Assembly: GCF_020687805.1 (NCBI RefSeq)
Contig: NZ_JAJEWQ010000005.1
Span: 1 to 64,000 of the forward strand
Source: Planctobacterium marinum
Lineage (GTDB): Bacteria > Pseudomonadota > Gammaproteobacteria > Enterobacterales > Alteromonadaceae
DNA length: 64,000 nucleotides
Reading direction: 5' to 3'
In this document: one piece after another, positions 54,539 through 63,106 of the stretch
Layout: every line of letters begins with the position of its first letter
Position numbering within the stretch: the stretch's first letter is position 1
Position numbers and translations under genes: made by a program
The notes under the pieces: generated by a model
Seen by the model: only the letters and a program-made list of their open reading frames with translations
The model's database searches: none
Told to the model about the DNA's origin: nothing

Positions 54539-56335
54539 TTACCCATCGCTCGCCTGAGGCGTTACCAGACTGATAATCTGGCAACCCTCGCCGGGCTGCT
54601 TCTCTTCACCGCTGCGAAACGCAACCAGATTACCTTTGGGATCAATAAAAAACAGCGGCGTGAACTGTTCCTTATATTTATTTTTGTAATCTTCAAATGT
54701 AAACCAGGCGGTTAACGTTGTGCGTTTTATCACGGCTCCTTTTGCCGTTTGACTGGCCAGTTTTGCGTAAGTGGTGTCACTAAATAACCCCAACGATTGC
54801 ATATAATGCTCACTGGGCAGGTGTCCTTCGTAGCCTTTTTGCGCACTAAGGCTGATGCCCATCACGTGTTTATCACCAAACAGATATTGAAAGTGCTGAG
54901 TAACAATGGGGTTTAGCTGCTTATTGGCCGACATCACCAGCACATTACCAATTCCGGTCAGATCCATAGTGCGCGTCGCATGCTCTGAACTCGGGTTGCC
55001 AAAGTAGGTGGGAATACCATCCATTCGCGCCGCAGAAATAGACTCCCAATTGGTATCGGCGTATCTTACTGTGTACCCCAAAGAGATCAGCTCTTTGGCT
55101 ATCATACGGGCAAAGCCAATCCCCCCAAAAATCAAAAAGCCCTTCGGCTCCTTTTCTCTTTGTTTCAATAAGGTTGCCAGTGGCGTGGTGGTCAAACTCT
55201 GCAGCGTGACGGTGAACACAATCACAAAAAACACCAGGGTCACCAATACACCTGAATCTTCAAAGCCAATCATATTGAGTTTTAACTCGAATAAAGCAGA
55301 AACCGCAGCGGCCACGATACCCCTTGGCGCCATCCAGGAAATCAGGCCTTTTTCCTGCCAGGACAACCTGGATTTAAAAGTCGATAGATAAATATTGAGT
55401 GGCCGAGCCACCAAAATCATCACACACAGGATCAGGGTTGCAGGTACCGCAATAGCGGCGAGTTTTTCTAATTCAATTCGCGCCGCCAGAATAATAAACA
55501 GCCCGGAAATAAGCAGCACCGAAAGGGTTTCCTTAAACTCCAGGATGTTATCCACTTTAATGTCACGCTTATTCCCCAGGTAAATCCCCATCACAGTGAC
55601 AGTCAGCAAACCACCTTCATGAGACATCAGGTTGGCCACCTCAAAGCTGAATAACACTGAAATGAGTACCGTGGTGTTGATCAGATATTCCGGGATCACA
55701 CCTTTTTTAATAGCCAGCCCCAGCAAATAGCCCGCTATCAAACCAATTATCGCACCAATCGATACGGTTTTGATAAACACCAAAAAGGTATTGGCCATCG
55801 CGTCCTGACTGGCCACTATGTACTCGAACACCAACACCGCCAGGAGCGCACCGATAGGGTCAATAATGATGCCTTCCCACTTCAGAATTTGTGCGACATT
55901 TTTGGTGGGACGCACAGCACGGATCATGGGGATCACCACGGTTGGACCTGTGACAGTGACGATAGCGCTAAACAAAAAGGCCATTTCCCAGGACAGCCCC
56001 ATAATGTAGTGGGCAGCGGGTGCCACTACCAGCCAGCCCACAATGGCACCTATCGTACAAAGCCTCGACACAGTGCGCCTGTGCTCGCCCAGCTCGGTAA
56101 AATTCAGTGACAGTGCGCCTTCAAACAGAATGATGGCCACAGACAGGGAAACAATCGGAAATAACAGCTCCCCAAACAGGATATCAGGTTGCAAAACCCC
56201 GGTAACCGGCCCCAGTGCGATGCCTGTAAGCAGCAGAAATAAGATGGCGGGTAATTTTAATTGATGGGCAACTAACTGGCTGATTATTGAAAAAAAGCCA
56301 ATCAATACCAGGATGATCACAGGTTCCAAAGTCAT
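54539..56335 (-). CDS. Cation:proton antiporter (CPA1) with C-terminal TrkA-N-like domain
   Basis: A 598-residue transporter: about twelve helices form a sodium/proton-exchanger domain (IILFEGALSLNFTEL; the conserved GPTVVIPM; WEGIIIDPIGA with the ion-binding Asp), followed from about 400 by a Rossmann-type TrkA-N-like domain (FLIFGGIGFARMIAKELISLGY) whose glycine motif is GGIGFA. The ATG at 56335 (MTLEPV) with an AAGGGAAG site is preferred to the non-ATG start 30 codons upstream. Likely ion and pH homeostasis. Confidence 0.9.
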   Translation of the reverse strand: MTLEPVIILVLIGFFSIISQLVAHQLKLPAILFLLLTGIALGPVTGVLQPDILFGELLFPIVSLSVAIILFEGALSLNFTELGEHRRTVSRLCTIGAIVGWLVVAPAAHYIMGLSWEMAFLFSAIVTVTGPTVVIPMIRAVRPTKNVAQILKWEGIIIDPIGALLAVLVFEYIVASQDAMANTFLVFIKTVSIGAIIGLIAGYLLGLAIKKGVIPEYLINTTVLISVLFSFEVANLMSHEGGLLTVTVMGIYLGNKRDIKVDNILEFKETLSVLLISGLFIILAARIELEKLAAIAVPATLILCVMILVARPLNIYLSTFKSRLSWQEKGLISWMAPRGIVAAAVSALFELKLNMIGFEDSGVLVTLVFFVIVFTVTLQSLTTTPLATLLKQREKEPKGFLIFGGIGFARMIAKELISLGYTVRYADTNWESISAARMDGIPTYFGNPSSEHATRTMDLTGIGNVLVMSANKQLNPIVTQHFQYLFGDKHVMGISLSAQKGYEGHLPSEHYMQSLGLFSDTTYAKLASQTAKGAVIKRTTLTAWFTFEDYKNKYKEQFTPLFFIDPKGNLVAFRSGEEKQPGEGCQIISLVTPQASDG

Positions 56336-56466
56336 CTTCCCTTTGATGTTTGTAGCTGAGTATAGCAGCCGTGTGAAAATCCACTGGGAGATATGAAAGT
56401 TTGTGGGCAACGAACATCGAGCCAATCTTCAGACATAGGTTTTCTTGATCATGTCTTTAGGTAAAT

Positions 56467-56769
56467 TTAACTCTCCATTGTAATATCTTCTATTTCACCA
56501 TCATCATCGAGAGATACACTAACTACATAGTTTGTGACTTCATCTGGCAACGTAAAATCATACACTTCTGAATCGTCCCCTTTACTGCTCAAAATGAGCA
56601 AATCAATTACACCAGCAGCCTCAGGGGTAGATGTTCCCAGATGTCTTTCCCAAAACGCACAAGGTAATTCTTCTCAGTGGTGAGAGACGAATTCATCGAT
56701 ACTGTATTCACCAACTTCAGTACCGGAAGCTTGTTTTATTGCAGCCAATGCCTTTACTTGATTGTCCAT
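56467..56769 (-). pseudogene. Small DUF2004-like gene with an in-frame UGA
   Basis: On the minus strand a frame of 100 codons begins MDNQVKALAAIKQASG and ends DDDGEIEDITMES. It is interrupted once, at codon 32, by TGA (FVSHH*EELPCAFW). The frame is intact on both sides and the pattern HH-x-EELP...W, FDFTLPDEVTNYVVSVSLDDDGEIE resembles small DUF2004-type proteins. The position usually seems to be Leu, one base away from TGA. A point mutation, a sequencing error or stop readthrough could explain it; no selenocysteine hairpin was evident. Confidence 0.6.
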
Positions 56770-56945
56770 AATTCACCTGACGCCGCACTCTGCAAAAATT
56801 TAAGAGCGCCAGCGCGTAAGTTTTCTGTAGTCGCGCCTTTTTATGCGCTGAGGTTAAACCATATTTGTTCGCTATCTTCGCGCTGCTATTTTATCAATGT
56901 TATGCAGAATTAAGTCTGAAAAACCGTCAGATGAATACCTGAACT

Positions 56946-58250
56946 TTAAGGCGCAGGTTTTCTTTCTTGTAATTCGCGTAAAGAACTTTCAAATAACGCT
57001 ACCCTTAAGTCCTGATTTTTCTGCGCAACTTTCACAGCCTTTGCACGGTACTCCAATTCAGCGCCTGCGTTATCTTGTGCCCGATAAAGATCCGCATAAG
57101 TGTCGTACGCATTCGCGGATTGTGGGTAGAGAGATAACCAGTAGTTGAGTACCGCTTCGGCTTCTGTATAGCGTTGTTCGTTAATGAGCACATAAACAAT
57201 GCGTTTTAAACGGTTTCGATTGTAAAATCGTTCACCTTTAGGAAGCGCCGTAAAGCCATACTTATCACTGAGCGTGGCATAATAGGTTTTGATATTAGCA
57301 AGTGTCTGACCGGGTTCTTTGGCGATAAAATTATTGTAAGACGGGTCCCATTCCTCAGCAGGAAATATCAGTTTCAGTCCCGACATAATGGCGGGCAGCA
57401 CTGCGGCGTAGGATTTTTTGTCTATCACTTCCCATTTGAACTCTATTTGTTTATTCAGGTGGGGAGTTAATTCATCTGAAAGCTCATTATATTTTTCTAA
57501 AATATGTGGGTTTCGGGTAACTCCACCTTTCGGCATAGAAATATACAAATAGCGTTTGTTTTGCTCTTGTTGCTTAACGGATTTTACAACTTTCTCGAAA
57601 ACACTCTCACCTTCGTACCCTGCAGCATTGAAGTCAGCACCGTTGACCGCGATATAGCCCGAGAAAAGATTGGGCTGCTTCCAGAAGCTATGCAAACTAA
57701 AGTTAGCTGATGGTGACAATCCGATGAGTATTTTAAAGTTCGCTACTCGATAGTTTTTCTCAATCAGGGGCAAAACTTCATGCTGAATAAATGACAAATA
57801 GCTGTCTTCTTGCCCGCCAAACCAAAGAGGCTCGCCATTTTTACCCAGAGGTTTTGGCGTCATATCCCTTCTGGCATCAGGAGCGTTTGGAATACCGACG
57901 ACAATGGCTTCAGGCATTTGGCTGTTCATCGCCTGTAGTTGTGCAAAACTGGCGGCGCTATTGAATAACAATTCACCATCAAGTACGACTATCAGAGGGT
58001 AGGTAATATTTTCTGCGGTTTCTGCATAGTTGACAGGTAGCGATACATCAACGGTTCTTTTCGCATTCAGGTTTTTCGAATCAATGGAATGACGAAACAC
58101 ATTGCTAAAGGCATTTTCGCTGACAGGCATGAAAATATCATGAGATTCATTGGCTGTAACCGATGCCAGAGGCATAAACAATAGCAGGCACAGTGTAAGC
58201 AAACGCGCTACGGTCAACTTCTTAGAATCTTTAACGATGTTATAATTCAA
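56946..58250 (-). CDS. Esterase-fold (enterochelin-esterase-like) protein with C-terminal TPR, catalytic residues altered
   Basis: A 434-residue exported protein (signal peptide about 1-33) of the alpha/beta-hydrolase Esterase-D/PHB type: YPLIVVLDGELLF, then the elbow GLS169PS instead of the usual G-H-S-x-G-G. Where relatives have a catalytic His before a VLPAL-like segment, this protein reads DKKSYAAVLPAI, so no His stands there. The C-terminal part (about 340-425) is helical and TPR-like (ANAYDTYADLYRAQDN). It may be a non-catalytic binding protein. It starts with TTG, seven bases after GGAG. The family includes siderophore esterases, but nothing links this one to petrobactin. Confidence 0.75.
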   Translation of the reverse strand: MNYNIVKDSKKLTVARLLTLCLLLFMPLASVTANESHDIFMPVSENAFSNVFRHSIDSKNLNAKRTVDVSLPVNYAETAENITYPLIVVLDGELLFNSAASFAQLQAMNSQMPEAIVVGIPNAPDARRDMTPKPLGKNGEPLWFGGQEDSYLSFIQHEVLPLIEKNYRVANFKILIGLSPSANFSLHSFWKQPNLFSGYIAVNGADFNAAGYEGESVFEKVVKSVKQQEQNKRYLYISMPKGGVTRNPHILEKYNELSDELTPHLNKQIEFKWEVIDKKSYAAVLPAIMSGLKLIFPAEEWDPSYNNFIAKEPGQTLANIKTYYATLSDKYGFTALPKGERFYNRNRLKRIVYVLINEQRYTEAEAVLNYWLSLYPQSANAYDTYADLYRAQDNAGAELEYRAKAVKVAQKNQDLRVALFESSLRELQERKPAP

Positions 58251-58584
58251 TGCTGATCTCCTGATAGTTATTAAGCTGTTCCATCAATTGTTTAAAGGTC
58301 ATTTCAGGTTAAAAATAACACCAATCAGGCAAACACTCCAATGGATTAAAAATTTGGCATTTTTACTTGCTTCAAACCTGTATTTATATGCGTACAGCTG
58401 GCCTGTTATTAAATTATTAATCCAAAAATCAATACGCAATTCTGCAGACTCAGGAAGAGTGAACATGCCCAAATATAGGAAAAGGAAACTGAAAAAATTT
58501 AAAGTGAGTGCCTTTCATAACCTTTTTCATTATATGCAATGACAAGCAATTGCTATACTATGTATTACAAATGCAGCAAAAGGT
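58251..58584. other. Intergenic region upstream of the toxin-antitoxin pair
   Basis: No gene is supported; an open frame at 58288-58542 has a random-looking translation. Near the TA start a 10-bp palindrome AGCAATTGCT (58545-58554) touches a TATACT -10-like hexamer (58554-58559), a likely autoregulatory operator. Confidence 0.5.
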
Positions 58585-58590
58585 GTGATT

Positions 58591-58863
58591 ATGAAAACTG
58601 AAATGCTTTCAACGCGTATCGATCATGATACCAAGTTAGCCTTCACTCAAATTTGTGATGAAGTAGGGCTAAGTCCTTCCCAGGCAATTAAACTCTTCGC
58701 TCGCGCTGTAATCAACCACGGTGGTATTCCATTTGAGTTAAGAGTTAAGCAGCCAAATAAAGCGACTGAGGCCGCAATGCAAGAATTGCAAAATGGATTG
58801 GGTACAAAGGCAAACAATGTCACTGATCTCATTAGTGAATTATCCGAGGGCAAGCATTCCTAA
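58591..58863 (+). CDS. dinJ-like: RelB/DinJ-type antitoxin
   Basis: A 90-residue protein with the RelB/DinJ ribbon-helix-helix N-terminus (MLSTRIDHDTKLAFTQICDEVGLSPSQAIKLF) and the usual IPFELRV segment. It neutralises the toxin encoded next door and represses the operon. I use the ATG at 58591, six bases after AAAGGTG, not the GTG two codons earlier. Stop and toxin start overlap as TAATG. Confidence 0.92.
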   Translation: MKTEMLSTRIDHDTKLAFTQICDEVGLSPSQAIKLFARAVINHGGIPFELRVKQPNKATEAAMQELQNGLGTKANNVTDLISELSEGKHS

Positions 58864-59132
58864 TGCTCACACTCGAATACTCCTCCCAGTTTAAGAAGGA
58901 CTTCAAAAAAATTACCAAATTACCTATTCCAGATATTGTGGAAGTGGGGAAAGTCATCTCAACTATTCAGCAAGGTGATTTGCCAGATGCCAAGTATGTA
59001 GATCACCCTTTAGCAGGCAATTGGAACGGATTTCGAGATTGCCACATAAAGCCAGATTTGGTTTTAATTTATCGTGTTCAAGACGGTCTGCTTCAATTGG
59101 CAAGGATCGGAACACACAGCGAACTTTTCTAG
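58863..59132 (+). CDS. yafQ-like: YafQ/RelE-type mRNA-interferase toxin
   Basis: An 89-residue RelE-superfamily toxin: LEYSSQFKKDFKKI at the start, then the YafQ-type active-site residues H48, H61, D65 and H85, with the terminal GTHSELF. YafQ cuts mRNA on the ribosome at lysine codons. It is coupled to the antitoxin. It marks an accessory region. Confidence 0.92.
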   Translation: MLTLEYSSQFKKDFKKITKLPIPDIVEVGKVISTIQQGDLPDAKYVDHPLAGNWNGFRDCHIKPDLVLIYRVQDGLLQLARIGTHSELF

Positions 59133-59327
59133 AGGTGTGCCATTCAGCAACAATTGCTAGCCCTAATGGTCTGCTCTTCCAGAATATTAAAATCCCTTCA
59201 TCAAACGCAATACCCGTCTCAAAAGATAATTTTTTAGCCGTTTGGCTCAGTTCTCAGCAAACCAAAAACAAAATCACGAATACCGGAGCACACCATACTT
59301 AAGGTGGATGTACTGTTTAGAAATACC

Positions 59328-60038
59328 TTAGTGTATTTTTTTACAAAAAAGCAAAGCAACATTCACAGGCCTACTCTCAGTTGATATATCTGTTACCTCA
59401 CCTACTGAGTCATGTAGAAAATTAATATTGTGTGGGCTAACAGTCATCCCATTCCCTTGTGAAGCTATATGTCGATGTTGACCTAATTGATATGATTGCA
59501 GATTTCCTGAGTTTCTCTCACCATCCGGATCTATATTCTGTTCAGATTTATCTATGCCTCTGATGAACCTCCCATAAGCAGGTGAATATTCCTCCCAACC
59601 TTTTGGACAACCAGTATTTGTATCAAATGATATAACAGCACCTGATGGCACTATAAGTTTTGAATAAACCTCTTCAGCGCTATTTAAATTTAATTCGGAT
59701 AATTTTTGCCTCAATATTTTATTAGCCTCTTTTTCTATATTTTCATCTATAAAATCAGAAACTTGACCTTGCGCTTCCCTCTTTGAATCTTCGATTATTT
59801 CTTTTGATATGTCATTTGCTCTTTGTTTCAAAGACTCAACAATCCTATATTCAAAGACCTTTGCGTCAAGTTGCTTGCCGAGAATCCAATACCCTAAACC
59901 AATACCAATAGTAACTAAGACAGCACCTACCGCAAATGCTGAACGATAAAGTCGATGGATATACTCTCTATGACTTTGAATGTCTTCAGTTAAAATCTTA
60001 ATTATTTCTTTTGGATTTTCCGTCTCATTATTTTCCAT
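59328..60038 (-). CDS. Membrane-anchored coiled-coil protein with phage-tail-collar-like C-terminus
   Basis: The 236-residue protein has a hydrophilic N-terminus, one membrane helix (about 34-52), a charged helical stretch likely to coil (54-118) and a C-terminal domain from about 127: IVPSGAVISFDTNTGCPKGW, YSPAYGRFIRGID, LGQHRHIA and RPVNVALLFCKKI. The last part is the pattern of tail-collar/tail-fibre domains of phages, usually at the tip of fibres. There are no other phage genes around. It could be a surface-displayed or periplasmic trimeric protein. The function is unknown. Confidence 0.65.
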   Translation of the reverse strand: MENNETENPKEIIKILTEDIQSHREYIHRLYRSAFAVGAVLVTIGIGLGYWILGKQLDAKVFEYRIVESLKQRANDISKEIIEDSKREAQGQVSDFIDENIEKEANKILRQKLSELNLNSAEEVYSKLIVPSGAVISFDTNTGCPKGWEEYSPAYGRFIRGIDKSEQNIDPDGERNSGNLQSYQLGQHRHIASQGNGMTVSPHNINFLHDSVGEVTDISTESRPVNVALLFCKKIH

Positions 60039-60219
60039 ATTGAAAATCTCTTAAAAAATTATAGCAATACTATGCGGGCCAAAATGGTCGCCTTCATTCC
60101 AACCTAAACGTCTCTTTCAAATAAGATATAATTAATAACAAATTTACCTAAACAATACTAGTCATTACAAATAAGAGGTACACATTTTGATGAACCTACA
60201 AGGGCAACGGATCTCATTT

Positions 60220-60292
60220 TCGCAGTCCGTCCATATCTGGCCTTTTCGCGAGATAAGCCGCAAGAGTGGATGAAAGCTGAAGATGGGCAACA
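60220..60292. repeat. Dispersed hairpin repeat, copy A (diverged)
   Basis: Related to copies B and C: CGCAGTCCGT, then TGGCCTTTTCGCGAGATAAG and GCTGAAGATGGGCAACA, but the hairpin arm is degenerate. It lies in the gap between the collar-like gene and the unknown protein. Confidence 0.6.
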
Positions 60293-60298
60293 TTTTCA

Positions 60299-61165
60299 CT
60301 ACAAATCCCCCTGAAAAACGGTAAATTTAACATTGTTCTTTTTGTCGAATATGACTAAATCCAATGCGTCTATTCGCCACTCTAATTTATGTCGTGCTGG
60401 TGGTGGCAAATTTCCTTCTTGGTATAACTGATTTACAAAAGTTCGATCGGATAGCTTTGGATCATATTGTTTTACTATATGCATATAGTGATCGGCCATT
60501 AGCCTTAAGCCGACAGGGTGACCTGAGCTAGCAATCGGGCTAGTCATATAAACTGTGCCAGGAGCCATGCCCATAGTGGTATATTTTTCATGTAAAGCCC
60601 ACAATCGCTTTCTTTCAAGCTCAAACTTTCCATTTCCATCCATCGGCTCGAATACCGAATGATCAAAAATGGCTACCGCATGAAACTCTGTTCGAGTGAT
60701 CTTTGCAAATAAGACTTCATTTGTACGAACGGATAAACCGGTATGTTGAACTGTCATATCTAAATGAAAATGGTGAAAGCCCTTTGTATTTAGGATTTGA
60801 TCTTTGTCTTCCCATGAATCCACCTCACCATTAACTATTCTTTGTCTTGGTGTATATCCTTTTTTGTGAGCCCTAAGCGATAAGTACGGAGATAGGTCGT
60901 CACCATTTGAAACTTTATCTCTAAACAATTTAATTTGCTCTTTTAACGATTTATATCTCTTGTCTGCTGTCAGCTCCGGGTATATTTGTACTTTTCTAAT
61001 CCTCCTCGGTACTTGCCGAGTCGACCAATGCAAATAATAGAACATGACGTTACCTAGTCTCTCGCTCTCGAGCTGTTGTAAGGTATCTCGATCATCAGGG
61101 AAAAAGGGAAGTTTTTTGATCAGTTCAGCCTTCAGCTTTCTTTTAGTTTTTGATTCTTCTTTCAT
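60299..61165 (-). CDS. Hypothetical protein, 288 aa
   Basis: A basic, soluble protein that I do not recognise. Notable segments: a strongly positive N-terminus (KTKRKLKAELIKKLPFF), a His-rich motif KGFHHFHLDM (about 130-139), a second strand-like VLFAKITRTEFHAVAIFDHSVF, and RIDALDLVIFDKKNNVKF at the end. The spaced histidines could bind metal or be catalytic, as in nucleases, but this is a guess. No signal peptide or membrane helix. It lies among accessory genes flanked by repeats A and B. Start taken at the ATG at 61165, one codon after a GTG. Confidence 0.6.
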   Translation of the reverse strand: MKEESKTKRKLKAELIKKLPFFPDDRDTLQQLESERLGNVMFYYLHWSTRQVPRRIRKVQIYPELTADKRYKSLKEQIKLFRDKVSNGDDLSPYLSLRAHKKGYTPRQRIVNGEVDSWEDKDQILNTKGFHHFHLDMTVQHTGLSVRTNEVLFAKITRTEFHAVAIFDHSVFEPMDGNGKFELERKRLWALHEKYTTMGMAPGTVYMTSPIASSGHPVGLRLMADHYMHIVKQYDPKLSDRTFVNQLYQEGNLPPPARHKLEWRIDALDLVIFDKKNNVKFTVFQGDL

Positions 61166-61348
61166 CACTCATGACCTACTGATTCTCAGCTACATAACAA
61201 TTCAATATCGACTCGACGGACCACTTTTCGCCCCAGCATTGACTCTATTCCACTCCAATTCGGATTGATAGTAAAATCACCCTTATAATGCCAGCTATTT
61301 CACATGCGAGAATCACATTTTGATAGTCTTTTAAGGGGCATTGTCGCT

Positions 61349-61560
61349 GGGTTCGAAGTCCGTTCCTATCAGGCCCTTTCGCGAGATAAGGCGAAAGGGC
61401 AGAAAAAACCTGAAGATTGGCAACACGGATGTTGCCCAAGTCGATGGAAGTGCAGGGACGCACTATCATCGACGGTCTTCTGGTTCTGTCCTTGTGACTT
61501 ATGTTGTCTCGCGCCAGGGCTAAAAGGGGGTTTTAGGGGAGCGCCCCTAAGAAAAAGCAG
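61349..61560. repeat. Dispersed hairpin repeat, copy B (longest)
   Basis: Starts GGTTCGAAGTCCGTT and has a perfect hairpin CCCTTTCGC-8-GCGAAAGGG (61374-61399), then GCTGAAGATTGGCAACA-like sequence (CCTGAAGATTGGCAACAC), and near its end a second hairpin TTAGGGG-AGCG-CCCCTAA (61533-61550) followed by GAAAAAGCA. No open frame is convincing. It looks like a non-autonomous element or structured intergenic repeat. Confidence 0.65.
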
Positions 61561-61661
61561 CAGAACTTTAATGGCTCAGACGCTTTGAAAGCTGAGCGCT
61601 TTAACAAATTGTTACTCACTAAGCCCATAAAAAATGACCACTCAGACAAGGCGGTGCCAAT

Positions 61662-61703
61662 AATCTAAACATGACACCCCAATCTAAACATCAATCTAAA
61701 CAT
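61662..61703. repeat. Three copies of AATCTAAACAT
   Basis: The 11-mer occurs at 61662-61672, 61681-61691 and 61693-61703 in direct orientation, between hairpin repeats B and C. Confidence 0.55.
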
Positions 61704-61743
61704 GAAACCCACTTTAATTGTGTTATACAACCCGTTGCAGCTT

Positions 61744-61831
61744 GGTTCGAAGTTCGTTTGGATCTGGCCCTTTCGCGAGATCATGCGAAAGGGCAGAAAG
61801 TGGCTTTTAAGGAGTGCCCCTAAGAAAAAGC
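61744..61831. repeat. Dispersed hairpin repeat, copy C (internally deleted)
   Basis: Starts GGTTCGAAGTTCGTT, repeats the hairpin CCCTTTCGC-8-GCGAAAGGG (61768-61793) and then jumps directly to the end of copy B (GTGCCCCTAAGAAAAAGCA), missing about 110 internal bases. It ends about 60 bases before the kleisin-like gene's 3' end. Confidence 0.6.
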
Positions 61832-61888
61832 AATATAAAAGTCCTGAAGGAAAAGGCAAAGCTTAGCCACAAACTAAGCCTCGCACTG

Positions 61889-63106
61889 TTACCTCAATCC
61901 CAACACCACATCGGAAATCACATAGTTGCCGTTGTATATGGGGTGAGGTTCACCTAAGGCGTCGATGGCGAAATAGCGCTGTTCTTCTTCTGGCAGGCCT
62001 TCGTAGCCGCCAATCACCTGATAAAGCCAGGCTTCCGGGTCGAATTCCAGTTGCTGCTTGTGGTGATAATCCAGTGCGGTGATGTATGCGCCGCTTTCTA
62101 TCACTTCGCAGAAATAATTATCTACGGCCTGGCTGAGTTGATCATCTTCCAGTGCCACTTCCTGTTGCTCTTCGATTTGAATATTGCGAGCCGAGCGTTC
62201 CGGTTGCGCTTTTTTGAGGTGGCGGAAATCCCGGATGCTGCTGACAATCGCTTGCAGGTCCAGCTCGTGCTCACTGTTTTGTACATCCACTGCTGCCGGT
62301 TGCAGTAAACCCGGTGCCACATTAAACAGCAGAGGTACGTTGCTCATCTTGGTGTAGTCAGATGGCACAAAATCCGGTTGTTGTTCGTTGTGCAACAAAA
62401 AGCCTTTCAGCAAACGGGTACGGCCCCGGTATTCCCGGAAGCGACCCAGCAACTCCAGCAATTTGGCCTGCACTATGGCTAATTCCTGGGTACAGCGGGC
62501 AAAGCTGTTTTGCAGCACCACCACCAGTAAATGACGCAAATCCCTATCACTACCAGCCACTTGTACCAGCTCATCAAAGCGGATCATTTCCAGCTGATTA
62601 AGCAGGTCACTTACCTGGGATTGGGCCAGTTCGTTTTCGCGAATTTTTGCATCCAGGCTATCTACATAACCAAACTCATTATTGATTCGCCCGAACAAGG
62701 CGCGCACGCCGTTACTGAGCATGTCAGTGAGCACATACACCTGTTCAGTAAGGTTGTTCAGATGGGCCTGTGCCTGTTCAAAGCGCTGATTGTACAGGGC
62801 TTCTTTATAGTGTTGCGACAAGGTAGTGAGGGCGGCAATAGCACTGCCAATATTGGCGTTGATATGGCGGTTGCGCTCATCATTAAGGCCAGCTTCCAGT
62901 AAGTTGCGCACGGCACTTTTTAAGCGCAGATCCGAATCTGGCTCCGGCCGCCACAGAATGTTCAGGTTTTTCAGCTGCTCCAGCACCTTCGGCGACACCT
63001 GTGACTCATCCACGCCACCGGTGAGATAGGCCTGCATAATAATATCAGAGTGACGGCTCAAGGCGTTGAGCAGCCTGACGCCCGCCTGTTGCAGATTGCG
63101 ACTCAC
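61889..63106 (-). CDS. Kleisin-like subunit of an SMC/condensin-type complex (MksF/JetA-like, putative)
   Basis: A 405-residue soluble protein, mainly helical. The N-terminus (LLNALSRHSDIIMQAYLTGG; then VLEQLKNLNIL and LRLKSAVRNLLEAGL) looks like winged-helix units, the middle (about 100-240) is long helices as in kleisins, and the C-terminus is acidic. It has no catalytic motif I recognise. It starts with GTG overlapping the stop of the preceding small subunit as GTGA. Position after a KITE-like protein and an SMC-type ATPase end supports a kleisin. MksBEF and Wadjet (JetABC) are the nearest known systems; I cannot tell which. Confidence 0.5.
   Translation of the reverse strand: MSRNLQQAGVRLLNALSRHSDIIMQAYLTGGVDESQVSPKVLEQLKNLNILWRPEPDSDLRLKSAVRNLLEAGLNDERNRHINANIGSAIAALTTLSQHYKEALYNQRFEQAQAHLNNLTEQVYVLTDMLSNGVRALFGRINNEFGYVDSLDAKIRENELAQSQVSDLLNQLEMIRFDELVQVAGSDRDLRHLLVVVLQNSFARCTQELAIVQAKLLELLGRFREYRGRTRLLKGFLLHNEQQPDFVPSDYTKMSNVPLLFNVAPGLLQPAAVDVQNSEHELDLQAIVSSIRDFRHLKKAQPERSARNIQIEEQQEVALEDDQLSQAVDNYFCEVIESGAYITALDYHHKQQLEFDPEAWLYQVIGGYEGLPEEEQRYFAIDALGEPHPIYNGNYVISDVVLGLR

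Noticed and set aside
58288-58542. 84-codon open frame before the antitoxin
   Set aside because: No ribosome site, random-looking composition, and it overlaps the likely TA promoter region.
61304-61588. Open frames inside repeat B
   Set aside because: They follow the repeat's hairpins and have low-quality translations; the repeat explains them.
61349-61831. Integron attC sites
   Set aside because: The hairpin repeats lack the paired core sites of attC, and no integrase or gene-cassette layout is present.
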